Part shown: piece after piece, positions 11,629 through 22,151 of the stretch
Layout: every line of letters begins with the position of its first letter
Position numbering within the stretch: position 1 is the stretch's first letter
Origin: Plantago major
Taxonomy: Eukaryota; Streptophyta; Magnoliopsida; Lamiales; Plantaginaceae
NCBI GenBank assembly: GCA_026545765.1
Contig: CM048840.1
Location: 51,956,580-52,020,579, forward strand
DNA: 64,000 nt
Reading direction: 5' to 3'
Made by a program: the position numbers and the translations under genes
Notes under the pieces: generated by a model
What the model saw: the letters and a program-made list of their open reading frames with translations, nothing else
What the model was told of the DNA's origin: nothing
The model's database searches: none

Positions 11629-11778
11629 AGTGACTATCTTTGCTTGCTGAATGACTATAGGGCCATTCTTTATAACTTCGATCATTTCATCACTGATGGC
11701 TTCCAGATGGAGCATCATATTGTTCCTCCATTTTTCATAGTTCTCTGGCTTGAGAACTGGAGCATCGCCTAAAGACAT
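11629..11778 (-). pseudogene. Sire-2 gag N-terminus (fragment)
   Basis: Reading leftward from the ATG at 11778, the product begins MSLGDAPVLKPENYEKW and continues for about 50 codons to the Sire-1 junction. Sire-3 gag starts with almost the same words (MSLSDAPVLKPENYEK at 30458), which fixes the identity and the start. Gag forms the particle shell of the element. Only this N-terminal tip is in the window; the Sire-1 insertion splits the gene. Confidence 0.85.
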
Positions 11779-11881
11779 CCTTCAGAATAAAACTTAACAA
11801 ACAGATCAAGTGCATGGTTTAAGCGATTAGTGAGCACTTATCTAGGATCTAGGTTCAGTGCAGAAGGCTTGGGAACCTCCC

Positions 11882-11893
11882 GCTCTGATACCA
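11882..11893 (-). other. Sire-2 primer-binding site
   Basis: On the minus strand TGGTATCAGAGC follows the LTR end after two bases. It is complementary to the 3' end of plant initiator tRNA-Met, the usual Copia primer. Confidence 0.9.
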
Positions 11894-11895
11894 CT

Positions 11896-13411
11896 TGTTG
11901 GTCCAGATAACGACAAAGTAAAAGACTAGGGGGGGGGGGGGTGAATAGTCTTTTCAAACTTTTGTCAATAAAACATTTTCTCAGAAAGTTGGATAACTTT
12001 CTGATACTTATAATTAGAATAGCGGAAGTCTTTCTGATAAGTGCACGTGCTCAGCAAGCTAGTAAAGTGTGTAAGTTACTTTGCAAGTAAGTAAAGGCAG
12101 AAAGTAAGTGTAGAAAGTAAATAACACAGTAGCTTTATAGTGGCATCTGAAAGTGGCGTAATCCTTCAACTAATCCACTTCGGCCTTTCTTAGACCTAGA
12201 ATCCACTAAGACAGATAATTGAGTTCACCTTACAAATATCTTCTCTCGATTCCTAAATACACTTGGTTCTCAACCAAGTGTTCCCCCTGAGTTCTTCCCT
12301 GGCTTTCCCAGTCAAGTACTTCCTCTACTCAGAATTCCCTGAGTTATTCCCTGGCTTTCCCAGCCAAGTACTTCCTCTACTCAGAACCTTTCTTGGAGTT
12401 AGTCCTTAGTTTTCCAAACTAAGTACTTCCTCTACTCCACGCTTTTTCTGGTGTTGGTAAGAAGAGTTTGTCAGATTGGTAGATTAATAACTTCCACAGT
12501 TATGTAATACTACCTTCTGTAACAAGAGTCACTTAACACACTTGGACAGTGTGTGGTGATATGTTCTTTTCCGACCCAAGTCTATGTTCTTCGTTCAGGA
12601 GAATGAATATCTTAGCAAGTCGCAACAGTGCTTTAATTCAACTCCTTCACAACAAATATAGCTTGTAAAGGATCAGGACACTTAGAACTTTCGTGCTACT
12701 TAGAATCAAGAGCTTGGTCGCAACTGTAAGCTTTGAGTAAGTAGAGAAGGCTTGTATGCTTGAGTGTAGGATATGAAATTCAGTCGTTCAAGCGTGTGTT
12801 TTCAAGCATTCTAAGTGGTGATATTTATAGGTGAAAATCAGGCCGTTTGAATTACTATCCGTTAGGCTATTGAGATTCAAACTACAAACAATCCGTTGAT
12901 AGTACTACAGAACTTTTTATCTCTTTGTTCAGAGATAAAGCTTTTGGTCAGCGAGTTCTACAATGGAATTAAATGCACTGTACTATCTTTTGTCCTGTTG
13001 TTCCAACGGAACTATGCACGCTGTCTGAGGCTGTGCACGTCGCTATCAGATACCCCAAGCCTTTCAGACACTAAAGAAAACATTGTTTCTTTCAGAAACA
13101 TTGTTTTCACTAAGTTATCTTTTGCATAAGGTTTCTGAGGCACAATTCCTTAGTCTTCGGTAATCTTGTGCAGTCTTCATATCTTCAGATAGTTGAGCTC
13201 TTTCTGTTGGATGCCTTCTTCTTGGTCTTCTTTAAAGATATAAAATTACATTTAGCGACCTAACATCCTGTACAAGATTTACTAGACTAATCATACTAAG
13301 TATACTTCCTCTTTTACAATGTTCAAGTGAACCAAGAGTACTAGATACCTTTCTGAACTAAGGTAAGTCATTATGGTGTACTGATCAAAACTAAAAAGAT
13401 ATTTCCTAACA
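11896..13411 (-). repeat. Sire-2 5' LTR
   Basis: 1516 bp. Minus-strand start TGTTAGGAAAT, end GGACCAACA. It carries the poly-C run (G run at about 11931-11942 on the plus strand) and hairpin modules at 12260-12280 (9-bp stem CACTTGGTT/AACCAAGTG), 12352-12366 and 12405-12423. With the Sire-1 LTR it forms a large imperfect inverted repeat. Confidence 0.9.
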
Positions 13412-14403
13412 GTAGCTAGCTTCTTAATTTTGATTAGCCACCATTCAAAGAACCGTGTGAACCAGTTCGCCTTTCAAAGATCGAGCCACACAATAAGCAC
13501 TTACTTTCACGAGGTGCTTAACTCCATACTACTATTGCATCCTATTCTTCTAGCGCAGCCGGAACCGATCTCTCCATGAGGACGAGTCGTGGAGACACTT
13601 TAAGGTTATGTTCTTTTTGTGTGGATAATCAATAAACTGCATTCCTTATCTGTTTTATACATGTTTTACTTATGTTTTGTGTGTGTAGGGTTGTATTGGA
13701 ACATCTTGCTGATGACAACATGTCGCTCGAACATCTTGCTGATGGCATCGTTCACCTGAATTATTGTGTAGTGGACACCAAACTTCTTGTGCAGTTGCTT
13801 GATTATAAGCTACTTAGCTTCCTTACTCTTACTTGGCCAGTCCCAGATGCCATCCTCCTGAGCCATACGCTGCAGCCCGATCACCATCCACTCTTGGTGT
13901 TCCTTCGGAAATAGTTGGCCGTAAAACAATTGGTCTTGAGCTTTGTTAGCCATTTTGTTTGATGGAGGCATTTGTTCCTTAGTATTCAGATTTGTGAAAG
14001 GTGAAGGGTGAAGATTAAACTACTTAGTAGTGCATTTATATAGTAGAATGAATGAGCCTGGAAACATCTTTTCATGGTAGTTGACTTCTAGACATTTAAA
14101 TATCTATAGATTAGAGTCTACTATATGTTCTGGTGGTTGGGAGGTTTATTAAATTCTATTGTATGTTCTGACCCAGGAAACATGTTTTCATGGTAGCTGA
14201 TTCCAGTATATACTTCAACCTAGAAACAACATGCATTTTTTTTTATGGTTGAAAGATAAAAAAAGAAGTTCTCTGCACTTGAAACTTGAAAGAAGGCCTA
14301 CTATTGGTTTGTATAGGTTGGACTTTTGGCATCAAATGCAAAGTTATTGCAATTCCACCTTTTAACAGATTGGCATCAAATACATGTCTCTTGTGTTTGT
14401 AGG
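13412..14403. other. Host-like DNA between Sire-2 and Copia-D
   Basis: About 1 kb outside the recognised elements. It holds an unrecognised gene fragment (separate entry), a TATA-like CTATATAAATG on the minus strand near 14033-14046, and two copies of a roughly 30-bp sequence containing TTTTCATGGTAG (near 14066 and 14184) in what would be the fragment's upstream region. Nothing else recognised. Confidence 0.5.
13680..13971 (-). pseudogene. Unrecognised gene fragment
   Basis: From an ATG at 13971 the minus strand reads MPPSNKMANKAQDQLFYGQL, then EHQEWMVIGLQRMAQEDGIW, and further on LIIKQLHKKFGVHYTIIQVN. The spacing of Trp residues and the KKFGVHYT phrase faintly recall plant Myb/SANT-like domains of Harbinger-associated proteins, but I would not assign it. 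A TATA-like box sits about 65 bp upstream. There is an in-frame stop (GCTAAGTAG) about 190 bp in, and a nearby duplicated ATCAGCAAGATGTTC, so it is probably a decayed or partial gene. No continuation was found on either side. Confidence 0.35.
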
Positions 14404-14408
14404 ATTAT
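14404..14408. repeat. Copia-D target duplication, left copy
   Basis: ATTAT directly before the element at 14409, matched by ATTAT at 54207-54211 directly after it. Confidence 0.75.
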
Positions 14409-15184
14409 TGAAATAATATAAGGACCCGGACTTTGTACTGTACTGTAATCACACCACTGTTTATACCAATGTTGATATAACAATTAATGTAACACTGATT
14501 CAAAATAGAAAAACAAAAACACAGCGGAAATAAAACAAAGAACACATAGATGTTTTTCTACAAACTTAACTAGTATATAAAATACCAGTAGAGCAAATAT
14601 CCACTATATTGATTAAGTGAATTTATGAAAATAAGATTCAAGGTTTCACAAATTGAAACCTTGAACTACAAAAACTAGACAGTTTAGAATACTATTCTAA
14701 GGTTGACAGATCTAGACCAACTCTAGATAATCAAGAAACCTATCCCTATTAAAAGCCAACCGCAAAGTACTTCTAGTAAAAGTAACACAACTGTTTGATA
14801 GTATCCAGCGTAAGTGATCACTCTATTCTTGTTACTTTGAATCCGTTCTTGACCTTGTATATATAACATCATTCTTCAGCCAGTCTAAGATCTTCCAGAT
14901 TCTTCTGTCCATGCTTATCAAATCTTCAAGCTTCTAGTCCAAGATATTGTCTTTAAAGAATCCAATATTTGATCTTTTTCCTTAAATACACCAAGTTAAG
15001 TAGGACTTCTTTATTTCTTCCAAATCTCCAAAATATACAGCCTGTTAACACAAGAAACCACAGCTAGTCGAACTAGGTTAAGAATTAGTGAAGAAGATAA
15101 TATTACAAGAATACCCTGCAACAAACCAATAGAGTTTTTAAGTTAACTGTTGATGTAACACTGAATAAAAACAGTGAACTTTCA
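14409..15184 (-). repeat. Copia-D 3' LTR
   Basis: 776 bp. On the minus strand it starts TGAAAGTTCACTG and ends TTATATTATTTCA. The copy at 53704-54206 aligns over its full span but is shorter. A polypurine tract (AAGGGGGAGAT, minus strand) abuts it near 15187-15197. Confidence 0.88.
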
Positions 15185-16159
15185 ATCTCCCCCTTATTAC
15201 CTTTCTTCACAACACCCCCCCCCCCCTGAATAGCACAATCTCCCCCTTGTTATGATGAAACACCCAAACAACTGGTTATGTCTGTAATGAAACACAAACT
15301 CATACTATGTATCTGGTAATCTGTAATCCAAAGAGGGTTTCATTTTCTGAAAAAGCTGCAAAAAAGACAGAGATAATCAAGAAGTCCAAGAGTGGTAATA
15401 GTCTGCACCTGTTAAAGACTCCTAGTATCATGGTCCGAGAAACAAGCCCAAGTTTCCATAGTTACTACTGAGTGAACAGTGACTCCAACTAAGATGCAAC
15501 CTAACAGACAACCAATCAATGCAAATTCCCAATCCCCCTCAAGTAAACCCACCAGGCAATAAACTATCTGATCAGAGGAGAAATGAAGTAAAATGCCGTA
15601 TCTCACTGGAGGAGAAAAGACAAGGTAACATCACACTGGATTTTGAGAACAAAGAGTCAGCACTCAAGAGGAGAAGAAGAGTTTCAACATAGACTGCAGA
15701 TTCATTAAAAACAAGAAGTAAGTGTTGGGATCTGTATAAGTTTCCAAGAAAGGGACTCAATGTAGTCTTAGAGAGTCAAAATTCCAAGATTTTAAGGAAG
15801 TGTGGTAAACTCAGAGATTCCCAACAAATATAAAGTAAAAATATGCCTCCATTGGGCTCTTTTTCCATTTGGCCAACTTTGGGCTCTTATGCATTGGCCT
15901 CCATTGGGCTCTTTTTCCATCTTTTTTTGTTTCCATAACAAGTAAACTGCATTCTAATGCAAGGGATTGAGGAAGAAAGAAAGTGCCAAAGCCAGAATCA
16001 AAATCTAAAGGACTTCCCAAGTACTCACTTCCAGCAAGATGCATAATACAATTTTCTCAAGAGCAAGGAAGAAGAAATAGATAAGCAGGTATGAACATCA
16101 CAAACAAAAATCACTGTTGTACCGTGATGTTATGTCAACAGTGTATGCAACACTTTAGA
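15185..16159 (-). other. Copia-D 3' noncoding region
   Basis: Nearly 1 kb between RNase H and the LTR. It has two polypurine-like tracts (minus-strand AAGGGGGAGATT near 15185-15200 and again near 15237-15250), a poly-C run at about 15214-15226, and a 24-bp direct repeat (15845-15868 and 15897-15920, containing GGGCTCTTTTTCCAT). No ORF is supported. Confidence 0.65.
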
Positions 16160-17560
16160 TTACATAGAGCACAAACCAAGAGATCTTCTCAAATTGAAAA
16201 ATCTCTCAGCATTTAAGGGTTTAGTGAAAATGTCTGCTAGTTGATTATTGGTTTCTATATGCTGGATATCAACCACTTGCAGATTAACTAAGTTCCTAAG
16301 AAAATGATGCCTTATATCTGTATGCTTGGTGCGTGAATGTTGCACAGGATTCTTAGAAATGTTGATGGCACTAAGGTTGTCACAGAACATGAGTAATGTG
16401 TCACTCTTGAGACCATAGTCACATACCTTTCAACCAAATTAGTTGAGTGACACAACTACAATTTTGCTTTCTACTGTACCATGATACTAAGTTTCTACCT
16501 AGATAAAAACAACCACCACTGGTGGACTTTCGATCATCAACATCTCCTGCCCAATCTGAATCACTGAACCCAATGAGATCAGTGTTCGTTTCTTTAGTAT
16601 ACCATAAACCAAGATTTGCAGTACCAGAGACATATTTGAGTATGCATTTAACTGCAGACATATGAGTTGTTAAATGGTTAGCTTGATACCTGGCACATAC
16701 ACATACTGCAAACATAATATTTGGTCTGCTAGCAGAGAAATACAGGAGACTGCCTATCATGGAACGATACAATGTTGAATCAACAGTTGCACCAACATCC
16801 AACTTGCTCAGTTTGATGGCAGAGGACATAGGTGTGGAAGAGCTTTTAGAGCTGTCCATGCCAAACTTCTTGACCAGGTTTCGAGCATATTTCTCTTGGG
16901 ACAGAAAGATTCAATCCTTGCTTTGCTTGATTTGTAATCCAAGAAAGTAACTGAGTTCACCAATCAAACTCATCTCAAATGTACCTGTCATAGCTTCAAC
17001 AATTTTCTTGACCAACAAGGGATTAGTGGAACCAAACACTATATCATCAACATAGATCTGTGCCACACATATATCATTTCCTTTGCAAAGGATAAACAAA
17101 GTTCTATCAGCCTCTCCTCTAGTGAAACCAAGATCAATCAAAAAGTTAGTTAACCTATCATACCAAACACGGGGTGCCTGTTTCAAGCCATACAAAGCCT
17201 TCTTAAGTATGAAAACATGATTTGGAAAATGTTGATCTTCGAATCCTCTAGGTTGTTCAACAAAAACATCCTTATCAATCAAACCATTTAAAAATGCACC
17301 TTTGACATCCATTTGTTGGAGAGTAACTTTGAGAAAACAGGCAATAGCAAGAAGTAATCTAATAGATTCTAGCCTAGCCACAGGAGCAAAAGTCTCATCA
17401 AAATCAACCCCTTCAATTTGAGTAAATCCTTGTGCCACTAATCGAGCCTTGTTTCGAGTCACTACACCATTTTCATTACTTTTGTTTTTGAAAATCCATT
17501 TGGTGCCAATGACATTTAAGTTAAAAGGTCTTGGAACTAAAGTCCATACATCATTAGTGC
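16160..17560 (-). pseudogene. Copia-D reverse transcriptase and RNase H (fossil)
   Basis: Reading leftward: [66 protein letters not shown] and the catalytic QIYVDDIVFGS near 17040-17065. RNase H then follows with GFSDSDWAGD, DRKSTSGGCFYLG, FCDNLSAINISKNP, KHTDIRHHFLRN and ADIFTKPLNAERF near 16190-16250. These are standard Copia blocks in standard order. Moderately decayed, with a few breaks. Confidence 0.9.
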
Positions 17561-18938
17561 TGAATTGTGTACTTCATCTTGCATGGCTTCAACCCAAAAA
17601 TCATCTTTCATGGCTTCTTTGATGTTTTTGGGTTCCACTAAGGACACAAAGCACGTAGAGCTAACCTTATTACCTTCATGTTCAGTGCAGACATTGGATT
17701 TCATCATGTCTTTATAGTCGATTCTAGTTTTGGCTCTCAACTGCCTGCTGTCATTGGGATTGCCAATGATTTGTGAGGATGGATGATCCTTTTGAATTCT
17801 TGCAGGTGGATCTCGTCTCACATCATCCAAGTTTGATCCAGTTACCTGTTCATCAATGTGTGTGAGAGGTTCTTTATCATCAGACTCATCAGAAGAGCTG
17901 CATTCGTCTGGAGTGAACCATGTTGCATCAACAGTGGGTTCAATAGTTGCCTGTACATCTGGTTTGATCGGCTCCATTGGTTCTGACAGCACCATCTCAT
18001 AACCTGAAGTGTCCTGTTCTTGTGAAAAAACAAGTAGAATCATCAAATTTGATATTGACTGACTCTTGAATGGTCTTGGTCCTAGGATTATAAACCCTAT
18101 ATGCATGACTGTTCAAAGAGTAGCCAACAAAGATTCCTTTCTCACTTTTATCATCAAATTTACCCAAGAAATCCCTATCATTCAGAATGTAGCACACACA
18201 GCCAAACACATGCATATACTTGAGATTGGGTTTCTTGCCATTTAAGAGCTCATAAGGAGTAGCATTTGTTCCAGGCCTAAGATAGACACGATTGATTATA
18301 TGACAGGCAGTATTGATAGCCTCAGCCCATAACCTCTTAGACAACTTCATTGAGCTAAGCATTTTTCGACCCATTTCCTGAAGAGTTCTATTCTTTCATT
18401 CCGCAACTCCATTTTGCTGAGGAGTTTTGGGAGTAGAGAATTCTTGATGAGATATTCCTTTCTTTTTAAAGAATCGAGAAAAAAATTAATTTTCAAACTC
18501 TCTTCCATGATCAGATCGAATTCTTTTTACACAGGAATTATGCACATTCTTAAAACGCACACAAAGAGTTTTGAAGATGTCAAAAGTCTCAGATTTTTCT
18601 TTGAGAAAAGATACCCAAGTAAAACGAGAAAAATCATCTACAATCACAAAAATGTAGAGTTTACCACCCAGACTAGAAACTTCAATAGGACTCATCAAGT
18701 CCATATGCAACAGTTCAAAACATGCATGAGTTCCACTCTTTTGACTTTCAACTGTTAGAGGTTGATGAGAAGCACGAACTTGTTTTCCTTTCAAACAATC
18801 CCCACAAACAAGTTTGACAGGGCTTGTTAGTTTTGAAATTCCTAACACAGCTTCAGTTTTAATGAGTTTTTCTAAATTTCTGTAATTAACATGACCTAAT
18901 TTCTTATGACACAAAACAGATTCATTTAGATGAACAGC
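17560..18938 (-). pseudogene. Copia-D integrase (fossil, split by Athila-A)
   Basis: Minus-strand blocks: LCHKKLGHVNYRNLEKL (GAG-pre-integrase zinc region), CGDCLKGKQ, LLHMDLMSPIEVSSLGGKLY, VDDFSRFTWVSFL, IRSDHGREFEN near 18490-18530, then AEAINTACHIINRV, NGKKPNLKYMHVFGCVCYIL near 18190-18250, and a linker toward reverse transcriptase. Integrase pastes the element DNA into the genome. Athila-A interrupts the gene at 18939; the protease side resumes at 49106. Confidence 0.88.
18934..18938. repeat. Athila-A target duplication, left copy (imperfect)
   Basis: ACAGC before the element against ACAGA at 49106-49110 after it; four of five bases match. Confidence 0.55.
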
Positions 18939-20368
18939 TGATGAGTCGGTTTTATACCGTCTCATTTGGTCTTTTTTACCGTCTTTTTGTCATCCTTGAG
19001 TATAGTTTTATTTAGTTTTCCTAGAGTATTTTTACTTGTTTTGTTCTTTTTTGTTTTGTAGATATTTGGCTAAACCGCCTAATGGAAGGCAAAATTGTGT
19101 ATTTTATATGCATCTACAAGTTATGGAGTTCTAATGCCTCATATGGATGCTAGACGTGGAGCGGGAAGGCCAAAATATCGAGAATTGGAGTCAGAAAGGC
19201 GTCGAAGGGCATATTAGGCAGTCTAGGAGAAACTGGCGATGCCAGTTATCAAACTGGGGTACGCCAACAACTTTCTGTTTCACGCAGAAAGAAACTGGCG
19301 CCGCCAGTTTTCCAACTGGCGACGCCAGTTTCCCGTTTATCGTCCTTCTGCGATTTTGTTTCCTAATTCGTTTCAGACTTCGTTTTCTTTTCCCTGTATT
19401 AGAAAACATTGAGATTTATCTTCTCATATCAACTATATTGTGAAGAACAATTCCTTGCTCTAGAGCTAGACCTAGTTTTCAAGGCAATTACCCGATTTCG
19501 AGGTAATTGAACCGTTTTCCCTTGTAATTCGAAGATTGATGTTGATTGGGAGATTATCTACACAGCCTTTTGCATCAATTCGTTTCGTTCTTCAATTTCT
19601 ACCTAGGGTTTGTGACAACGAAGGGTAAAATTGTATCAATCCTTTCGAATCTTTGTTTTTTGATTGAGATTATGTTTATTGCTAATATGATTGTGCTTTC
19701 GCTTATCATGAGTAGCTAAACACCCCGATTATGGGGTGGTGACTGATTCAATGCATGCTAGCTAGGGTTTATGTGATTCGAAGTGCATCAGGATTCGATT
19801 ACTTGTGATTTTTAGATTAATCGCATATCTTGCTATTACGTTTGATGCGCAATACGTCAATATCACTGTTAGATTAAGCATTTAATTAATACGCCCAAAT
19901 ATTTTCCGTCTTTCTTAAATCTAACAGTTAGTTGTAAACAGTAATAGTAGGATTAGCTAGATTAATTGTAGCCTAGTAGAATTGACGCCTCCACTAGTGC
20001 TATTCGTTTTTGAACTCAAGACCGTGACAACTTGCGTAATCAATCCCGTCAATCGCATATATCCTGCTAGCTAGCTTGTTGATGTCACAACTCCATAATT
20101 TTCCCCATTCATATCTTAATCTCATTACTTTCAATTCGGTTTCTAGTGGTTGCAAGTAGTTATTTACTTTAGTTTACTATCTCGCCGCCGAGGCAAACAA
20201 ACATTACCGCTTTTCATATTGTTACTTTTATTCGTAAACCAAACTCATCTTAGTTAAGTCCTTCGAGACCGACCTCGGGGTTAACTCCACTACACTGCAG
20301 GTTTTCGTAGTGTTGAGGATTAACTCTTGGCTCTTAAACAAATATTAAACTTTGATTTTGACACATCA
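18939..20368 (+). repeat. Athila-A 5' LTR
   Basis: 1430 bp, TGATGAGTCGGTT to GACACATCA. It opens with an inverted repeat (ATGAGTCGGT/ACCGTCTCAT). Near 19233-19335 it carries several copies of a CpG-bearing palindrome related to AACTGGCGACGCCAGTT. The second copy is at 47632-49105. Confidence 0.92.
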
Positions 20369-20374
20369 AGTTTT

Positions 20375-20392
20375 TGGCGCCGTTGCCGGGGA
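20375..20392 (+). other. Athila-A primer-binding site
   Basis: TGGCGCCGTTGCCGGGGA starts six bases after the LTR. It is the tRNA-Asp-type primer site typical of Athila/Tat elements. Confidence 0.85.
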
Positions 20393-20595
20393 CTTAACTC
20401 CTTTGTTAAGTTTACGAATTTTAGTTACATTATTTTTGTTTTTACTTTTCTTTATCTAGTTTTGTTTTTATTTTTGTTAGTCTTTTTCCTTTGTTACCTC
20501 TGTGTTCTTCGTCTTGAGTGCTTATTTTAACAAACGGGTGCTTACGTTTGTGTAGTTCTGATGTTGTGTCTGTCTTATAGCACAGGGTCGCAGAT

Positions 20596-20756
20596 ATGGC
20601 TACAGTAGAGCAACCTTCAATGTACAAACTCCTTTTACCTGTGCAGGGTGCCTGTCGCCCAGCCATAGTCACACCATCTAATGTGCGGGGACTTCCGAGA
20701 TTCTACGGAGTTCAGAATGAGGACGTCATAGGTTTCCTCAGAGAAATCGAGCACTG
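20596..20756 (+). pseudogene. Athila-A gag, first part (split by Athila-B)
   Basis: From the ATG at 20596 the reading is MATVEQPSMYKLLLPVQGAC, then RGLPRFYGVQNEDVIGFLRE, a usual start for Athila-type gag. At 20757 Athila-B begins; the later part of gag lies at 44644 onward on its far side. The leader between primer site and ATG (20393-20595) is T-rich and noncoding. Confidence 0.75.
20752..20756. repeat. Athila-B target duplication, left copy
   Basis: CACTG, repeated at 44639-44643 right after the Athila-B 3' LTR. Confidence 0.9.
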
Positions 20757-22129
20757 TGATGAGACAATATTCTAACGTCTCATTTGGTCTTTTTTGGTGA
20801 TCTTTGTGAGTCTTTGTCTTTAGTTTTGTAGTCTTTTTAGTTCGTTTTTACGCTTTGGTGTTTTGTTTATGTTTTGTAGGAATCTTTGTCTTTTGAGCCG
20901 TATGAAGACAAGCTGGTCAGAATGGCTCGCCGCGGCGAGATTTTACAAGCTTGGCAGTGAATTTTGCAGCATGGCTCGCCGCGGCGAGATTTTACGAGTG
21001 ATCATCTTTTGAGATTAAAGAAGACTCGCCGCGGCGAAGGTATTGGTCCGCCGCGGCGAGATTTTACGAGTGGAGCCTATGTTTTGATGATGGAAGCTCG
21101 CCGCGGCGAGATTATGCGAATGATATATATATATATATATATTGCGATAAAGAAGGCTCGCCGCAGCGAAGTATTTTGGCCGCGGCGGCGAGATTTTACG
21201 ATTGGCTCCCCTATTTTGAAGAAAGATGCTCGCCGCGGCGAGATTTTACGAGAAGGATATATATTTCGATTAAGAAAGCTCGTCGCGGCGAGCGACGCAG
21301 AATTAATTTTAATTTCCTTATTAGATTAGAATTTTGGTTCCTTTTCATTCATACTTCTTTTAACCTAGTTTTGAGAAAAGCTCCAAGAGCCATACATTGA
21401 CATTGAGACATCTTCGGAGCTTGGTTATTCATTGATTTTATTCATCAAATCAAGATTATTGGTATTGATTTCTCAATTGCTTTCTTCTTTACAATTCGTT
21501 CTTTATCTTATTGATTGAATTGTATGTTATTCCATGCGAGCTTTTCATCTATGTTCCATACGATTATTACCATGAATCTTTGCATGCAACTATCAATTAT
21601 GAGTAGCTAAACACCTTTGAATACAGTAGTATGTGAAGATTATGCATATTCGTTCTAGGGTTTATCAAAGCACTCATATAGGTTAGTCTCGTATAAAATC
21701 TTCATAAAAACCTTCGATTCGATAAGTCCGTATTAAATTCTCTAAATTGTTCATGTTTAAGGATCGTGAATTGACGACTCACGATTTCTCCAGTATAATA
21801 TTTTCTAAGAACAATTGGTTGAACCAAATTGATTGATTTGTTGTACAATGACCGTGTGACAAATATGAGTGTTATCCCTAGTTCTAATTAGCATAATTGG
21901 ATCTTGCTACTGTATTCATCTTTCTCTCATTGTTAATCGTAGTCTTAGCTTTAGTTAAACTAGTTAGAAGTACAACCAAACCATCAATCAATTATTACTC
22001 GCAAGTATCTGTTTACTCTCACTGCTACGTAGCTTAATTAATTCCCTAGAGATCGATCACGAGTTAGGCTTTAGTCTGCAACTACAGCTTATTCTCTAAT
22101 TGCTTCTAGAGTATAATTTGAGCTTATCA
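20757..22129 (+). repeat. Athila-B 5' LTR
   Basis: 1373 bp, TGATGAGACAATATT to GAGCTTATCA. About nine copies of the palindrome CTCGCCGCGGCGAG, most followed by ATTTTACGA, lie at 20920-21296. A short TA repeat is at about 21125-21140. The 3' LTR copy is at 27924-28908 plus 44168-44638; a third family member starts at 63676. Confidence 0.93.
20920..21296 (+). repeat. Array of CpG-rich palindromes in the Athila-B LTR
   Basis: Irregularly spaced modules built on the 14-bp perfect palindrome CTCGCCGCGGCGAG, with variants (GCCGCAGCGA, CGTCGCGGCGAG), joined by AT-rich linkers that often start ATTTTACGAG. Counterparts are at 28085-28540 and 63840-63990. The surrounding LTR is AT-rich and CpG-poor, so the contrast is strong. 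Possible roles are protein-binding sites or RNA hairpins; neither is shown. Confidence 0.85.
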
Positions 22130-22133
22130 AATT

Positions 22134-22151
22134 TGGCACCCCTGTCGGGGA
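22134..22151 (+). other. Athila-B primer-binding site
   Basis: TGGCACCCCTGTCGGGGA, five bases after the LTR; the same tRNA-Asp-type site as Athila-A with several changes. Confidence 0.75.

Larger units (their letters stand above)
11629..13411 (-). mobile_element. Sire-2: Sirevirus-type element, 5' LTR and gag start only
   Basis: On the minus strand there is an LTR (13411 down to 11896), a primer site and the first part of gag. It stops at 11629 where Sire-1 begins; the remainder presumably lies left of the window on the far side of Sire-1. The LTR termini (TGTTAGGAAAT and GGACCAACA) match Sire-1 and Sire-3. LTR differences from Sire-1 are numerous, so these are separate insertions of related families. 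Confidence 0.88.

Noticed and set aside
11393-11650. 85-codon ORF with a hydrophobic start
   Set aside because: Spans the end of the Sire-1 LTR and its junction with Sire-2; equivalent LTR ORFs in Sire-3 are not conserved as protein.
13680-13971. Confident Myb/SANT-like or Harbinger-associated gene
   Set aside because: Only a weak resemblance in one short stretch; left as unrecognised.
19147-19443. 98-codon ORF in the Athila-A LTR
   Set aside because: Inside a noncoding LTR, produced by the GGCGACGCC palindrome cluster; not kept in the other LTR.
20920-21296. CRISPR-like array
   Set aside because: The repeats are short palindromes at irregular spacing inside a plant LTR; no uniform spacers or cas genes, and the organism is a plant.
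20964-21329. 121-codon ORF of RRGE/SPRRDF repeats
   Set aside because: It is a by-product of the CTCGCCGCGGCGAG palindrome array in the Athila-B LTR; the array is open in several frames and changes between the two LTRs.
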